A stretch of DNA of 38,154 nt from an uncultured Porphyromonadaceae bacterium (GTDB lineage: Bacteria > Bacteroidota > Bacteroidia > Bacteroidales > Muribaculaceae). The stretch lies in NCBI GenBank assembly GCA_947178165.1, contig CAMWXH010000016.1, forward strand, positions 1 through 38,154, in the 5' to 3' direction. Positions 1 through 9,240 of the stretch are shown here, piece by piece (positions within the stretch are counted from its first letter, which is position 1; every line of letters starts with the position of its first letter). The position numbers and the translations under genes are program-made. The notes under the pieces are model-generated. The model had not been told where the DNA came from and did no database searches. It saw only the letters and a program-made list of their open reading frames with translations.

Positions 1-120
1 ATATTAAATACATTTAGCAGTTATTTTATTTATTTATGCTGTAAAATCTTAGTCTATATTATTTTTTTGATTATATCTGCATTTAATTAATGAAAATTTG
101 TAATAACTAAACATAATTTT
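1..120. other. AT-rich noncoding leader at window edge
   Basis: Very AT-rich sequence before the C25 protease remnant. A TTTG at 66-69 followed by AAAATTTG at 93-100 loosely resembles a Bacteroidales promoter, but the -7 box lacks the TA and the spacing is too long, so I do not call a promoter. Nothing else is recognisable. Confidence 0.4.
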
Positions 121-1549
121 ATGAAACGATTATTTTTTATTTTATGTAGTGTGCTGTTTATGACTTTCGCATTTAATGCTGAAAAGATTCAGCGATTTAT
201 TGTTAATCATTCTTTAGATAGCTTTAGCGTACAAAGTCAGGATAGTGTTGTAAAAGTGATTTGTCATCTTCTATACTCAGCTTCTCCTCCTTATGAACCT
301 TCAATTCCGATATTTGGTTACACTGTTTCAGTGCCAAAAGGGATGAAAACTATAGGCTATAGGATTCAGGTGCCAGATACAATTTTAGTATGTAAAGACA
401 AGTATCTTGCCAAGAATCCAGCTCCTGTTTGTTATGGAGATTCCACAATAGACAGGACTACAAAAGCACTAAATAATTTGGGTGAGCCATGCATGGATCT
501 AAAGGGGATTTTCCCTGCAGAAAAAGTTAGCTGTGATGATGTGGGTTATCTAATTTATCCATTTGAGTATGATTCGAAAAGAAGAGAGTTGTATTTTACT
601 CCTACTGTAATTATTGATCGTATCCTAATTTCAGAGAATGAGACAGTAATACCGTCTAAAATGGAAAGTTCAGACGTAGGGCTTGACGAGTTAGTTAGTT
701 TGATTATTTATCAAGGAAATAGAGATATAGAACTTAAAAGTTTTAAACTTGATAAAGATTATAATTTTATTGAAGATGCTTCCATAGAGGATCCTATTGA
801 CTATATAATCATAACTAATGATTGGGATAAGGAATACTTTAAAAGTTTATTGGAGTGGAAAACTCAAAAGGGACTCAGATGTAGAATTAAGACAGTTGAG
901 GAAATAGATAAAGAGTATGCAAAAAATGGCGCAACCTCTTACGAAAGAATAAAAGCATATATCTATGATATGTATAAAAATCATGGAGCGTCTTATATTT
1001 TGTTAGGTGGTGGAGTCCCCATTATTTAAAGCAAAAATAGAAAAGTCACCTTCAATGCCAAGGAGGGCATGATACCCACAGATTTATATTACGCTTGTTT
1101 TGATGAGCAGTTTGATTGGGATGCAAACAAAAATGGTATATTAGGAGAGTTAGATGACAATATCTCAGTTGAGCCGAATATTATTGTAACCCGCCTCCCA
1201 ATGACTTTGCCGAAAGATATTGGAAGTATTGTCAGGAAAATAGTAGATTACGAAAAGAGTGGCAATATTAAGAAAAACATTTATTGATGTTCAATCTCAT
1301 GGTGAATTCGATAGATGGTTATTTGGTGAGAAAGATGAATATACATCTGCAGATGCAGAGGGTAATTTAAATCCTAATTATTCAATTATTACTACAAATG
1401 TTATGAATAATGTCAATGTTGCGGTACATGCATCAACTGAAGAAAAAAGCGTTAGAATCGATACAAGCAGATTGGATAAAGGTTTTTATGTCTTGAGTTT
1501 ATATATTGACGGCTTTATAAATGATTCTAAAAGATTTTTGGTGGAATGA
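121..1549 (+). pseudogene. Decayed gingipain-like C25 cysteine protease with T9SS-type tail
   Basis: A secreted cysteine protease of peptidase family C25 (gingipain-like) broken by several lesions. The ATG at 121 opens a signal peptide (MKRLFFILCSVLFMTFAFNA) and a propeptide-like region. The catalytic domain starts near residue 230. An in-frame TAA at 1027-1029 interrupts it just after YILLGGGVPII, and the same frame continues with family sequence (IPTDLYYACFD, then FDWDANKNG) to a stop at 1285-1287. The remainder is in another frame (about 1259-1549) and contains the catalytic-His region VQSHGEFDRW and IITTN. There it jumps straight to a C-terminal sorting-type domain (DKGFYVLSLYIDG, KRFLVE). 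The catalytic Cys expected after TTN is missing, and so is the section normally between the Arg-Leu-Pro strand and the His. I infer a premature stop, two internal deletions and a frameshift. The region is AT-richer than gltB and the pilus genes. Family assignment is confident and loss of function very likely. Confidence 0.8.
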
Positions 1550-1584
1550 TGTAGAAGCGGTGATGAGGAGGAATCCAAGTTAAG

Positions 1585-1640
1585 TTTAAATATCTTGAAA
1601 GACAGGAATTTAGAAGTTCCTGTCTTTCAAGATATTTAAA
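1585..1640. terminator. 24-bp perfect hairpin between convergent genes
   Basis: 1585-1608 and 1617-1640 are perfect reverse complements (24 bp) with an 8-nt loop. The minus-strand ATPase stop codon (1636-1638) lies in the right arm. T-rich sequence follows on both sides, so this is probably a bidirectional terminator for the protease remnant and the ATPase-like gene. Confidence 0.8.
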
Positions 1641-3216
1641 TATTTACTTTTTGAATTTCTTCAACAATATAATCACTCAATTTGCGTGACTTTGAGTCAA
1701 AAGAAGCTCCGATTAGGAATATTTTTTTGTTACTAAAACGGAAGGGAAGCCAGTATTCTTTATCCTTGATTTGATTTAAAGCATCCTTTGCATCGGAATT
1801 GATCTTAAATTCAAAGATGTAGAGGAAATCGGATGTTTCCACAATAAGGTCAATTCTACCATCGGAAGTACGACGTTCTACGGTTGCATATTCACCAAGA
1901 AGTGTAAAAATAAGGTAAACTGCATCCTGAAAACGAGCTTCCGGGGAGCCTTTCTCCGAATATCCCATCCCTGCAAGCAGAGAATTAAACCGTTGCATAA
2001 AACTCTCCGGCTTACCTTCCCTGATTTCCCTGCCGAAATTTTGGATGGAAAGGTTATGGGAAGAGGAATCCTCTTTCAGATAGCTCCTTAACAAAAATTT
2101 TAAGAAACTGTTTTTTACCTCGATGTTAGGATAATCCAAAATATATTCATCATACAACGCATTATATCCTTTTATGGTAAGATATCCTGTCTGGTAGAAG
2201 ATCGGTACAGGATTCCTGCTTAAAATTCCTGCGGAAGCGAGTTCCTCCGCATCAAATTGGATAGGCGCCAGGTCCTTGATCATCCATCCTTCTTTTTTTA
2301 GAAGAGAAACGAGAAATTCCGGGGTGCCACTCTCAAACCAGAAGTTGCCAAATTTTCTTTTGGCAAAGAGGTTCATAAGGCTAAAGGGATTGTAAATGTC
2401 GGGAGATTCCTCTGAGAAATGGTATCCGTCATATCTTTGCTTAATATCTCTCAAAATATCCAATTCAGGTTTGGAAAGCCGTTCTGCAATTTCTGCTATG
2501 CCAAGTTTGAGATACTTTTCTATTTCGCTTTCCGTTATGCCGCATATGGCAGAATATTTTTCTTCAAAAGATATGTCTCTGAGATTATTGAGGTCTGAGA
2601 AGATGGATACTTTACTGAAACGCGCTACGCCGGTAAGCATTGCAAATTTTATATAGCGATCTTGTGTCTTTAGATTAGAATAAAACGCTTTTAGGGTGGA
2701 GCGATATTGTTCCGTCAATTCCTCATTTCCAATCACGCTAAGCAATGGCTTATCGTATTCATCAACTAATATTACAACTTGCTTTCCAGTCTTTTCATAA
2801 GCTTTCTCAATCACCCATGCGAATCGTTCCTCTACGGATCGCTCCTTTTTTTCATCGCCATAAAGCGACTCCCATTTGTCAAGATTTGCGTTCAATTGAG
2901 CGATAAGAGAAGCATAAGAATTGTAATATCTGTTATTGAGGTCAAGATATAGGATAGGGTATTTATCCCACTCAGTCTCAGTCTCCGCTATATCTAATCC
3001 TTCAAATAGCTCCTTCTCTCCATTAAAGAAAGCTTCAAGGGTGGAAAGTAATAGGCTCTTGCCAAACCGTCTGGGCCGTGATAGAAAATAGAACTGTCCC
3101 CTTAGCAGATGGGGTATGTAGCCCGTCTTATCCACATAGATGTAGCCGTCCTCACGTATTTTGCGGAATGTCTGGATTCCTACCGGATATTTCAATTCTT
3201 TGGGACACTCTTTCAT
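1636..3216 (-). CDS. AAA-ATPase-like / PD-(D/E)XK nuclease superfamily protein (copy 1)
   Basis: A 526-residue protein of a group very common in Bacteroidetes, combining an N-terminal AAA-ATPase-like domain (PF09820 type) with a C-terminal PD-(D/E)XK-like domain (DUF1703/PDDEXK_9 type). The Walker A-like loop is RPRRFGKSLLLS with K53. The Walker B-like strand VVILVDEYDKPLL lies near residue 170, followed by the family signature TGVARFSKVSIFSDLNNLRD. Near the C-terminus, GRIDLIVE followed by YIFEFKI supplies the acidic residue and E-x-K of a nuclease-type active site. No function is established for this family; nucleic-acid cleavage is inferred from the fold. It is a full-length paralogue of the plus-strand gene at 23963, with most blocks conserved. 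The ATG at 3214-3216 begins only about five bases after a consensus promoter, so the message may be leaderless. Confidence 0.85.
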   Translation of the reverse strand: MKECPKELKYPVGIQTFRKIREDGYIYVDKTGYIPHLLRGQFYFLSRPRRFGKSLLLSTLEAFFNGEKELFEGLDIAETETEWDKYPILYLDLNNRYYNSYASLIAQLNANLDKWESLYGDEKKERSVEERFAWVIEKAYEKTGKQVVILVDEYDKPLLSVIGNEELTEQYRSTLKAFYSNLKTQDRYIKFAMLTGVARFSKVSIFSDLNNLRDISFEEKYSAICGITESEIEKYLKLGIAEIAERLSKPELDILRDIKQRYDGYHFSEESPDIYNPFSLMNLFAKRKFGNFWFESGTPEFLVSLLKKEGWMIKDLAPIQFDAEELASAGILSRNPVPIFYQTGYLTIKGYNALYDEYILDYPNIEVKNSFLKFLLRSYLKEDSSSHNLSIQNFGREIREGKPESFMQRFNSLLAGMGYSEKGSPEARFQDAVYLIFTLLGEYATVERRTSDGRIDLIVETSDFLYIFEFKINSDAKDALNQIKDKEYWLPFRFSNKKIFLIGASFDSKSRKLSDYIVEEIQKVNI

Positions 3217-3221
3217 ATTGG

Positions 3222-3252
3222 CAAAGATAATAACTTTTTATTACTCATCAAA
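3222..3252 (-). promoter_or_regulatory. Consensus Bacteroidales promoter of the ATPase-like gene
   Basis: On the minus strand TTTG (complement of 3249-3252), 19 bases, then TATCTTTG (complement of 3222-3229): an exact match to TTTG-N19-TAnnTTTG. Transcription should start at about 3215-3218, essentially at the annotated ATG. Confidence 0.65.
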
Positions 3253-3361
3253 AGAAAACTTAACAATATTGAAAAATGCTCCAAATTGATATTAGTGAAC
3301 CTAATTTAATTATGTTCGTTTAAAAATTAAAGGAATTACCCAGGACGAAATATAAAAGATT

Positions 3362-4150
3362 ATGAATATCATAGAAGCAATGAAGGAGCGTCGCTCCGTA
3401 AGGAGTTTTGACGGGAAAGGATTGACAGAGGAGCAGAAAAGGGAGCTGAGGAATGCCGTTGAAGAGGCATACGATCCTTTTGAAGGGAAAGTGACCATAC
3501 GGTTAAAGAAATTTGATTTGAAGGGTGGATATAAACCGAGCACATACGGAATGATAAATGGTGCGGAAGATTTCTTTATGATCAGCATGGGTGATGATGA
3601 GGCTTCCCAGCTTTCTGTCGGTTTCCGTTTTGAGCAGGTAGTGCTTAAGGCCTGGGAAATGGGTTTGGGCACATGCTGGATTGCAGGCACTTTCAAAGGC
3701 TCCGATTTCGAGAAAGGGGAGAAATGGCCTGATGGTGAGGAGTTGAAGGTGGTTTGCCCTGTCGGGGTAGCAAAAAAGCCATCTATGATGGAGAAATTCG
3801 CTCGATTCTCGCTCGGAAGCAAGAATAGGAAACCTTTCAATGACCTTTTCTTTTATGAAAACTTCAATCAATCGGTTCCTGAAGATAATAAGTTTTACGA
3901 GGCATTGGAGATGTTGAGAATATCACCATCCTCAACCAATTCACAACCTTGGCGCGCATTGGTTATCGGAGATAGGGTGCATTTCTACTATAAGCCGAAA
4001 AGCAAAATTTCGGCTCTTGACACAGCGATAGGGATGTGCCAATTTTATGAAACCGAGAAATTCAAGGGAGTAGAGGGGAAATTCCATAAAGTGAATGATG
4101 CTCCCGTTCCTCCTGAAGATTGGAAATATCTCTATTCGTATAGCTCATAA
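3362..4150 (+). CDS. Nitroreductase family protein (TM-nitroreductase type)
   Basis: A 262-residue flavin-dependent nitroreductase-fold protein, probably cytoplasmic and FMN-binding. The opening IIEAMKERRSVRSFDGKGLT is the classic nitroreductase start with the Arg pair that contacts FMN phosphate. FEQVVLKAWEMGLGTCWIAG matches the helix and strand ending in GTCW. ISPSSTNSQPWRALVIG is the second flavin-contacting segment, here near residues 190-205. This order fits the putative TM nitroreductase family (PF14512). The substrate cannot be read from sequence. It is transcribed divergently from the ATPase-like gene, and a small membrane protein starts 10 bases after its stop, so the two are probably co-transcribed. 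A weak promoter-like TATGTTCG sits at 3311-3318. Confidence 0.88.
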   Translation: MNIIEAMKERRSVRSFDGKGLTEEQKRELRNAVEEAYDPFEGKVTIRLKKFDLKGGYKPSTYGMINGAEDFFMISMGDDEASQLSVGFRFEQVVLKAWEMGLGTCWIAGTFKGSDFEKGEKWPDGEELKVVCPVGVAKKPSMMEKFARFSLGSKNRKPFNDLFFYENFNQSVPEDNKFYEALEMLRISPSSTNSQPWRALVIGDRVHFYYKPKSKISALDTAIGMCQFYETEKFKGVEGKFHKVNDAPVPPEDWKYLYSYSS

Positions 4151-4160
4151 AATAAAAATA

Positions 4161-4367
4161 ATGGCAAATATCTTACTTTGGATTGGAATTATAATACTTG
4201 TGGCTGGCTGGCTTGCATTTGGTTGGCAGGCCTCGAAAAGGATGGCCATGAAAGAGGAGTTGGAAAGGTTTCCTGAAAAAAGGAGGCTCATGGCTCTTCG
4301 CAGGAACTATTGTCGTCTTACAATGCTTATAGGCATCGTTTTGATAATTCTTTCTTTGGTGGTATAG
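4161..4367 (+). CDS. Small two-helix membrane protein, unknown function
   Basis: A 68-residue protein with two predicted membrane segments, ILLWIGIIILVAGWLAFGW (about residues 4-22) and LTMLIGIVLIILSLVV at the C-terminus. They are joined by a strongly charged loop rich in Lys, Arg and Glu (residues 25-50), which should lie in the cytoplasm. The frame is open upstream to 4095, inside the nitroreductase gene, but the ATG at 4161 is preferred: it lies 10 bases after the nitroreductase stop and gives a compact membrane protein. I recognise no family. The position suggests co-expression with the nitroreductase. Confidence 0.6.
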   Translation: MANILLWIGIIILVAGWLAFGWQASKRMAMKEELERFPEKRRLMALRRNYCRLTMLIGIVLIILSLVV

Positions 4368-4404
4368 GAAAAGAGAAATCGTTTTGCGATTGAAGGAGTA
4401 GAAG

Positions 4405-4452
4405 TGAATAAAACCGTGGTTCCCTTTATAAAGGGAACCACGGTTTTATTCA
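4405..4452. terminator. 23-bp perfect hairpin between convergent genes
   Basis: 4405-4427 and 4430-4452 are perfect reverse complements with a very short centre. It has a GC-rich core (ccgtggttccc) flanked by A/T tracts and lies between the membrane-protein stop (4367) and the gltB stop (4532). It should terminate transcription in both directions. Confidence 0.8.
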
Positions 4453-4531
4453 TATTATAATGAGTAACCGCTTCGCGTTAAAATAGTGGGAAACAATATT
4501 AATCAATTTTCCAGAAAGCGAAAGTGAAACT

Positions 4532-7500
4532 TTACTTTCCTAATGCAATTTTCTTGTATTCCACCGGAGTGATCTTTATGAATTGCGGGAGGAACTCTTC
4601 CCAGTTTTCAAGGATGTGCTTGCCAAGTTTAGAACCGGTGTGTTTCACGTGACGTTCTATGATGTCGCGGAGTTCAGAGATTTCATCATCCTCTTTCAGA
4701 AGAGTCAGCTCTACAAGATCCATATTAACATAGTAATCCACGTTGCCTGTTGGATTCCATATATAGGCTATTCCTCCGCTCATTCCGGCGGCAAAGTTGC
4801 GGCCAATCTTTCCAAGCACCACGACGCGGCCACCGGTCATATATTCACAAGCATGGTCGCCGGCACCCTCTACTACAGCTGTGGCACCACTGTTACGAAC
4901 TCCAAAACGTTCGCCGACACGGCCATTTACGAATAGTTCGCCCGATGTGGCTCCATAAAGCAGGGTATTGCCGGCAATGGTGTTACGGTGAGCATCGAAA
5001 TCAGCATCCCGGTCTGGCACAACAATCACGCGCCCTCCTGACAGGCCTTTGCCAAGATAGTCATTTGCGTCGCCGATTAGTTTCAAAGTCACACCCTTGC
5101 AAAGGAAGGCGGCAAAACTCTGACCCGCCGAACCGGTGAAGGAGAGTTTCACAGAATCTTCCGGAAGTCCTTCGCTTCCAAAACGCTTGGTGATATATCC
5201 GCTTAACATAGAGCCAACACTGCGGTCGGTATTGACAATCGGCATTCCGAGCGCAATCGGCTGACGGGCATCAATCGCCTGCGAAATCAATTGGAGAAGC
5301 GCACCATCTTTAACACCGTCAAGTTTATGATCCTGGTCGCTGGTGAAATGCAACGAAGCTTCCTCAGGAGTAGCCGGCATATAGAACAACCGTGAGAAGT
5401 CAAGTTTAGAGGCTTTCGATTCTACCGGCTGCGGTTTCATCCTGAGGAGGTCGGCACGCCCTACAATCTCGTTAATGGAGCGATATCCCATCTCGGCAAG
5501 ACGTTCGCGGATGGACCGGGCCATAAACCGGAAGTAATTTATTAGATATTCATATTTGCCGATGAATTTCTTGCGAAGTTCAGGATTCTGGGTTGCAACT
5601 CCCTTAGGGCACTTATTGGTGTGGCACACGCGAGCCATGCAGCATCCGAGCACAACGAGAGCGGCTGTGCCGAAGCCATATTCTTCCGCTCCGAGAAGAG
5701 TGTTTACAATGATATCGTGAGGCGATTTTATCTGGCCGTCAACCTGCATTATCACCTTTCCGCGAAGGTTGTTGAGAACGAGTGTCTGCTGAATCTCAGC
5801 CAGACCAATCTCAACAGGCACGCCGGCATGTTTCATGGAACTTGCTGGAGCCGCACCGGTGCCGCCGTCGCATCCGCTTATGAGAATCTTGTCGGCCTTG
5901 GCCTTCGCCACACCTGCGGCGATTGTTCCCACACCACTCTCAGCCACTAACTTGACACTGATCTTTGCCTCCGGATTAAGATTCTTGAGGTCGAAGATAA
6001 GCTGAGCGAGGTCTTCAATAGAATATATGTCGTGATGAGGTGGAGGGGAGATAAGCGTGATTCCGGGGAGTGAGCGACGGGTCTTGGCTATAACTTCATC
6101 AACCTTGAATCCCGGCAGCTGGCCTCCCTCACCCGGTTTTGCTCCCTGCGCCACCTTGATCTGAATCTCATCGGCATTGACAAGATATTCAGCGTCAACT
6201 CCAAAACGACCGGATGCAACCTGCTTAACTGAGCTTCTTGCCCACGTTCCGTCCGGACGAACGGCATTACGGGCCGGATCTTCTCCTCCTTCTCCGGTGT
6301 TGCTCATGCCCCCAATCTTATTCATGGCGATGGCCAAAGCTTCATGCGCTTCGATGCTGATTGCTCCGAACGACATAGCCTCCGTGCAGAAACGGCGCAT
6401 GATGTTCTCCTCGCTCTCAACTTCAGAAATGTCGATAGGCTCACGGTCGCTCTCCACCGTCATAAGGTCGCGTAGGAAAAGAGGTTCAGGCTTATCTTCA
6501 ACAAGAGAGACATATTCCTTGAATTTATCGTAGTCACCCTTCATTGTTGACTGCTGGAGTGCCTTGACAACATCCGGATTCCAGGCGTGCCGCTCTCCCG
6601 ATTTGCGGAAAGCATAATTGCCGAAATCGGTCAGCGCAGGCTCTTCCTGCATATCGGCGAATGCACGGAAATGATTACGCAGAGCATCTGCCGTAACATC
6701 TTCTATATCTATGCCCTCAACAGATGACACACCGCCACCCATATAACGGCTCAGAAGACGGGAGCTCACACCTAAAGCTTCGAAGAGCGCACACCCGCGG
6801 TAACTGCGGATGGTGGATATTCCCATCTTTGAAAGTATCTTAAGGATCCCCTTGTTCACAGCCTTGATGTAATGTTTCTCAGCCGCTTCAAAGTCGAGTT
6901 GAAGCTCTTTCTTTTCCACAAGGTCTTTCAAGATTGCGAAAACCATATATGGGTTCACTGCTGAGGCTCCGTAACCCATAAGAAGGGCAACATGCATAAC
7001 TTCGCACACTTCGGCACTCTCAACGATAATTGCAATCTGCGAGCGTTTCTTTCGGCTCACGAGATGATGATGAACAGCCGAAAGGGCCAACAAAGAGGGG
7101 ATCGGAGCATACCGGGCATTGACATTGCGGTCGGAAATGACCATATAGTTATAACCGTTATCCACAGCATTCTCCGCTTCAACGCATAGGTGATCAATAG
7201 CGCTTTCCATTGCTTTCACGCCTCCTTCGGCCTCAAAAACCATAGGAATAGTGATAGTGTTGAACCCTTTATATTGCAGGTGTCGGAGAATGTCGAGTTC
7301 GCTGTCACTCACTATTGGAGAGGGCATCATCACCACATTGCACAATTCGGCCGAAGGTTTCAGAATGTTTTTCCTTACTGCTCCTACATAACTGGTGAGC
7401 GACATCACGAGCTCTTCGCGGATAGGATCGATCGGCGGGTTGGTCACTTGCGCGAACTGCTGACGAAAATAGTTGAAGAAACGCTGTGGGATATCAGAAA

Positions 7501-9013
7501 GCACGGCAGGGGGAGCATCGTTACCCATTGAAGCAGTAGGTTCGGCTGAACTTGTGGCCATAGGCTTGATTATCCGCTCAATATCCTCCTTATTGTAGCC
7601 GAAGGCTATCATCTGGCGTTCACGGTCGGGAACCTCATGAGTAACTTTCCTGCCGCTTTTCAGATTGCTGAGCACTATACGGTTTTCGTTGATCCATTCA
7701 CTGTAGGGATGCTCCGAAGCCAAGGCTTTCTTTATGTCGCGGTCGATAAGGATTTTCCCCTCTTCTGTATCAACCATTATGATTTTACCGGGTTTAAGGC
7801 GTGCCTTATGTTCCACATTTGCAGGATCGATGTCGAGCACTCCCGTTTCAGAAGCAATAATCATTTCGCCAGTCTTGGTGACGGTCATTCGTGCAGGACG
7901 TAGGCCATTGCGGTCGAGCATTCCTCCTGCATACCGTCCGTCGGAGAAAATTATGGCAGCCGGTCCGTCCCATGGTGCCATAAAGATGGAATGATATTCA
8001 TAAAAGGCAAGAAGCTTGCGCGATATGGGGTTCTGCTCATTGCAGCTCTCAGGCACCAGCATTGCCAAAGCGTGGGGCAATGACATTCCTGACCGCACGA
8101 AAAATTCAAGAGCATTGTCAAAAGAAGCCGAATCGCTCATGCCGGGCTGAATCACGTGGCCTATATTTTTCATCTCCCCGAGGCTATCAGGCTCGATGAT
8201 CGCTTCACGGCTCGACATCCAGAATCTGTTGCCACGGATAGTATTGATCTCACCGTTATGGCCTATGAGCCGGAAAGGCTGTGCCAATCGCCACGTAGGG
8301 AAGGTGTTGGTGGAGAAACGTGAATGCACCAAAGCTATTGCGCTGGTGAAATAGGGACTTTGCAGGTCTTTGAAATATTGTCTGAGCTGAGTGGAGGAGA
8401 GCATACCCTTATAGATGAGGGTGCGGGTTGAGAGCGAGACGATATAGCAACTCTCCTTATCCTTTATCTCCTCCGATTCGAGAACAGCCTCTTCAATCCT
8501 CTTGCGAATCACGTATAGAAGATTCTCGAGCCGTTCACGGTTATCGCAACCCACAATGAAAAGCTGTCGGATCAGAGGCTCTGTCACTAACGCATCGTGG
8601 CCTAAGACAGAAGAATCAACGGGAACATCACGGGTATGCATCAGGAAGAGTCCTTGCGCTTTAATTTCCTTGTCAATTATCTCTTCGAATATTTTCCTGT
8701 CAGCCTCATCCTTGGGCAGAAATACCATTCCCACTCCGTAACGTCCTTTCTCAGGGACAGGTATGCCATTTAGGAGGATATATTCATGGGGAATCTGAAC
8801 CATGATTCCGGCTCCGTCGCCTGTCTTGTCGTCGGCACCTTCAGCACCGCGGTGTGCCATGTGTTCAAGCACCGACAGACCTTGATCCACAATGTAATGA
8901 TGTTTGCTACCGTCGATTTTTACCACTAATCCCACGCCGCAACCGTCGTGTTCGTAGCTTGGAGAATAGAGGCCATTAGCCTCGGCTCTCTTTACTTTCT
9001 GATTTTTTATCAT
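4532..9013 (-). CDS. gltB: Glutamate synthase, large subunit
   Basis: A 1493-residue ferredoxin/NADPH-type glutamate synthase large subunit, close to the usual ~1500. It transfers the amide nitrogen of glutamine to 2-oxoglutarate to make two glutamates, in the cytoplasm. The class II glutaminase domain starts at C25 (EHDGCGVGLV), implying removal of a 24-residue propeptide to free the nucleophile. The central domain follows. The FMN-binding synthase domain carries GEGGEDPAR and GAKPGEGGQLPG, and SGCDGGTGAAP further on. The 3Fe-4S cysteines are in GCCMARVCHTNKCPKG near residues 1118-1135. A beta-helical GXGXG domain ends the protein (GGRVIVVPDRDADF, GERFGVRNSGA). No small subunit gene (gltD) is adjacent on either side, so the electron-transfer partner is encoded elsewhere or is ferredoxin. 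A promoter-like element lies about 125 bases upstream of the ATG. Confidence 0.97.
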   Translation of the reverse strand: MIKNQKVKRAEANGLYSPSYEHDGCGVGLVVKIDGSKHHYIVDQGLSVLEHMAHRGAEGADDKTGDGAGIMVQIPHEYILLNGIPVPEKGRYGVGMVFLPKDEADRKIFEEIIDKEIKAQGLFLMHTRDVPVDSSVLGHDALVTEPLIRQLFIVGCDNRERLENLLYVIRKRIEEAVLESEEIKDKESCYIVSLSTRTLIYKGMLSSTQLRQYFKDLQSPYFTSAIALVHSRFSTNTFPTWRLAQPFRLIGHNGEINTIRGNRFWMSSREAIIEPDSLGEMKNIGHVIQPGMSDSASFDNALEFFVRSGMSLPHALAMLVPESCNEQNPISRKLLAFYEYHSIFMAPWDGPAAIIFSDGRYAGGMLDRNGLRPARMTVTKTGEMIIASETGVLDIDPANVEHKARLKPGKIIMVDTEEGKILIDRDIKKALASEHPYSEWINENRIVLSNLKSGRKVTHEVPDRERQMIAFGYNKEDIERIIKPMATSSAEPTASMGNDAPPAVLSDIPQRFFNYFRQQFAQVTNPPIDPIREELVMSLTSYVGAVRKNILKPSAELCNVVMMPSPIVSDSELDILRHLQYKGFNTITIPMVFEAEGGVKAMESAIDHLCVEAENAVDNGYNYMVISDRNVNARYAPIPSLLALSAVHHHLVSRKKRSQIAIIVESAEVCEVMHVALLMGYGASAVNPYMVFAILKDLVEKKELQLDFEAAEKHYIKAVNKGILKILSKMGISTIRSYRGCALFEALGVSSRLLSRYMGGGVSSVEGIDIEDVTADALRNHFRAFADMQEEPALTDFGNYAFRKSGERHAWNPDVVKALQQSTMKGDYDKFKEYVSLVEDKPEPLFLRDLMTVESDREPIDISEVESEENIMRRFCTEAMSFGAISIEAHEALAIAMNKIGGMSNTGEGGEDPARNAVRPDGTWARSSVKQVASGRFGVDAEYLVNADEIQIKVAQGAKPGEGGQLPGFKVDEVIAKTRRSLPGITLISPPPHHDIYSIEDLAQLIFDLKNLNPEAKISVKLVAESGVGTIAAGVAKAKADKILISGCDGGTGAAPASSMKHAGVPVEIGLAEIQQTLVLNNLRGKVIMQVDGQIKSPHDIIVNTLLGAEEYGFGTAALVVLGCCMARVCHTNKCPKGVATQNPELRKKFIGKYEYLINYFRFMARSIRERLAEMGYRSINEIVGRADLLRMKPQPVESKASKLDFSRLFYMPATPEEASLHFTSDQDHKLDGVKDGALLQLISQAIDARQPIALGMPIVNTDRSVGSMLSGYITKRFGSEGLPEDSVKLSFTGSAGQSFAAFLCKGVTLKLIGDANDYLGKGLSGGRVIVVPDRDADFDAHRNTIAGNTLLYGATSGELFVNGRVGERFGVRNSGATAVVEGAGDHACEYMTGGRVVVLGKIGRNFAAGMSGGIAYIWNPTGNVDYYVNMDLVELTLLKEDDEISELRDIIERHVKHTGSKLGKHILENWEEFLPQFIKITPVEYKKIALGK

Positions 9014-9137
9014 TGACCTGTAAAAACTTACGACCGGATATTGTTTCCTGATAGTTTTAATAGGGAAATATGAGCTGAAAACACGTTTTAGCCGACATGC
9101 AATTGGATTTTTCCGGTCAAGAATTATCTTTTGCTTG

Positions 9138-9168
9138 CAAAATTACTAAAAATATCGGTAAAAAGCAA
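9138..9168 (-). promoter_or_regulatory. Candidate gltB promoter
   Basis: The minus strand carries TAATTTTG (complement of 9138-9145) preceded, 20 bases upstream, by TTG (complement of 9166-9168). This is the Bacteroidales -33/-7 pattern and has the same spacing and -7 box as the pilus operon promoter. The predicted leader is about 120 nt. Confidence 0.5.
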
Positions 9169-9188
9169 CAAAATGAAAATTAAAGCAG

Positions 9189-9217
9189 AAAAAGCAATCG
9201 CAAAGCGATTGCTTTTT
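9189..9217 (-). terminator. Hairpin terminator after the GH31 gene
   Basis: 9189-9201 and 9205-9217 form a perfect 13-bp stem with a 3-nt loop. Read on the minus strand the stem ends in a run of T. It lies 24 bases past the GH31 stop and upstream of the gltB promoter, so it separates the two transcription units. Confidence 0.7.
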
Positions 9218-9240
9218 CTTTAACCGCTTAGCGGCAGTGA

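Noticed and set aside
3310-3871. Minus-strand frames of 176 and 122 residues opposite the nitroreductase
   Set aside because: Shadows of a recognisable nitroreductase; no family features of their own.
4583-5950. Several open frames on the plus strand within gltB (117, 129 and 109 residues)
   Set aside because: They are antisense to a complete, highly conserved glutamate synthase and their low-complexity His/Arg-rich products match no family.
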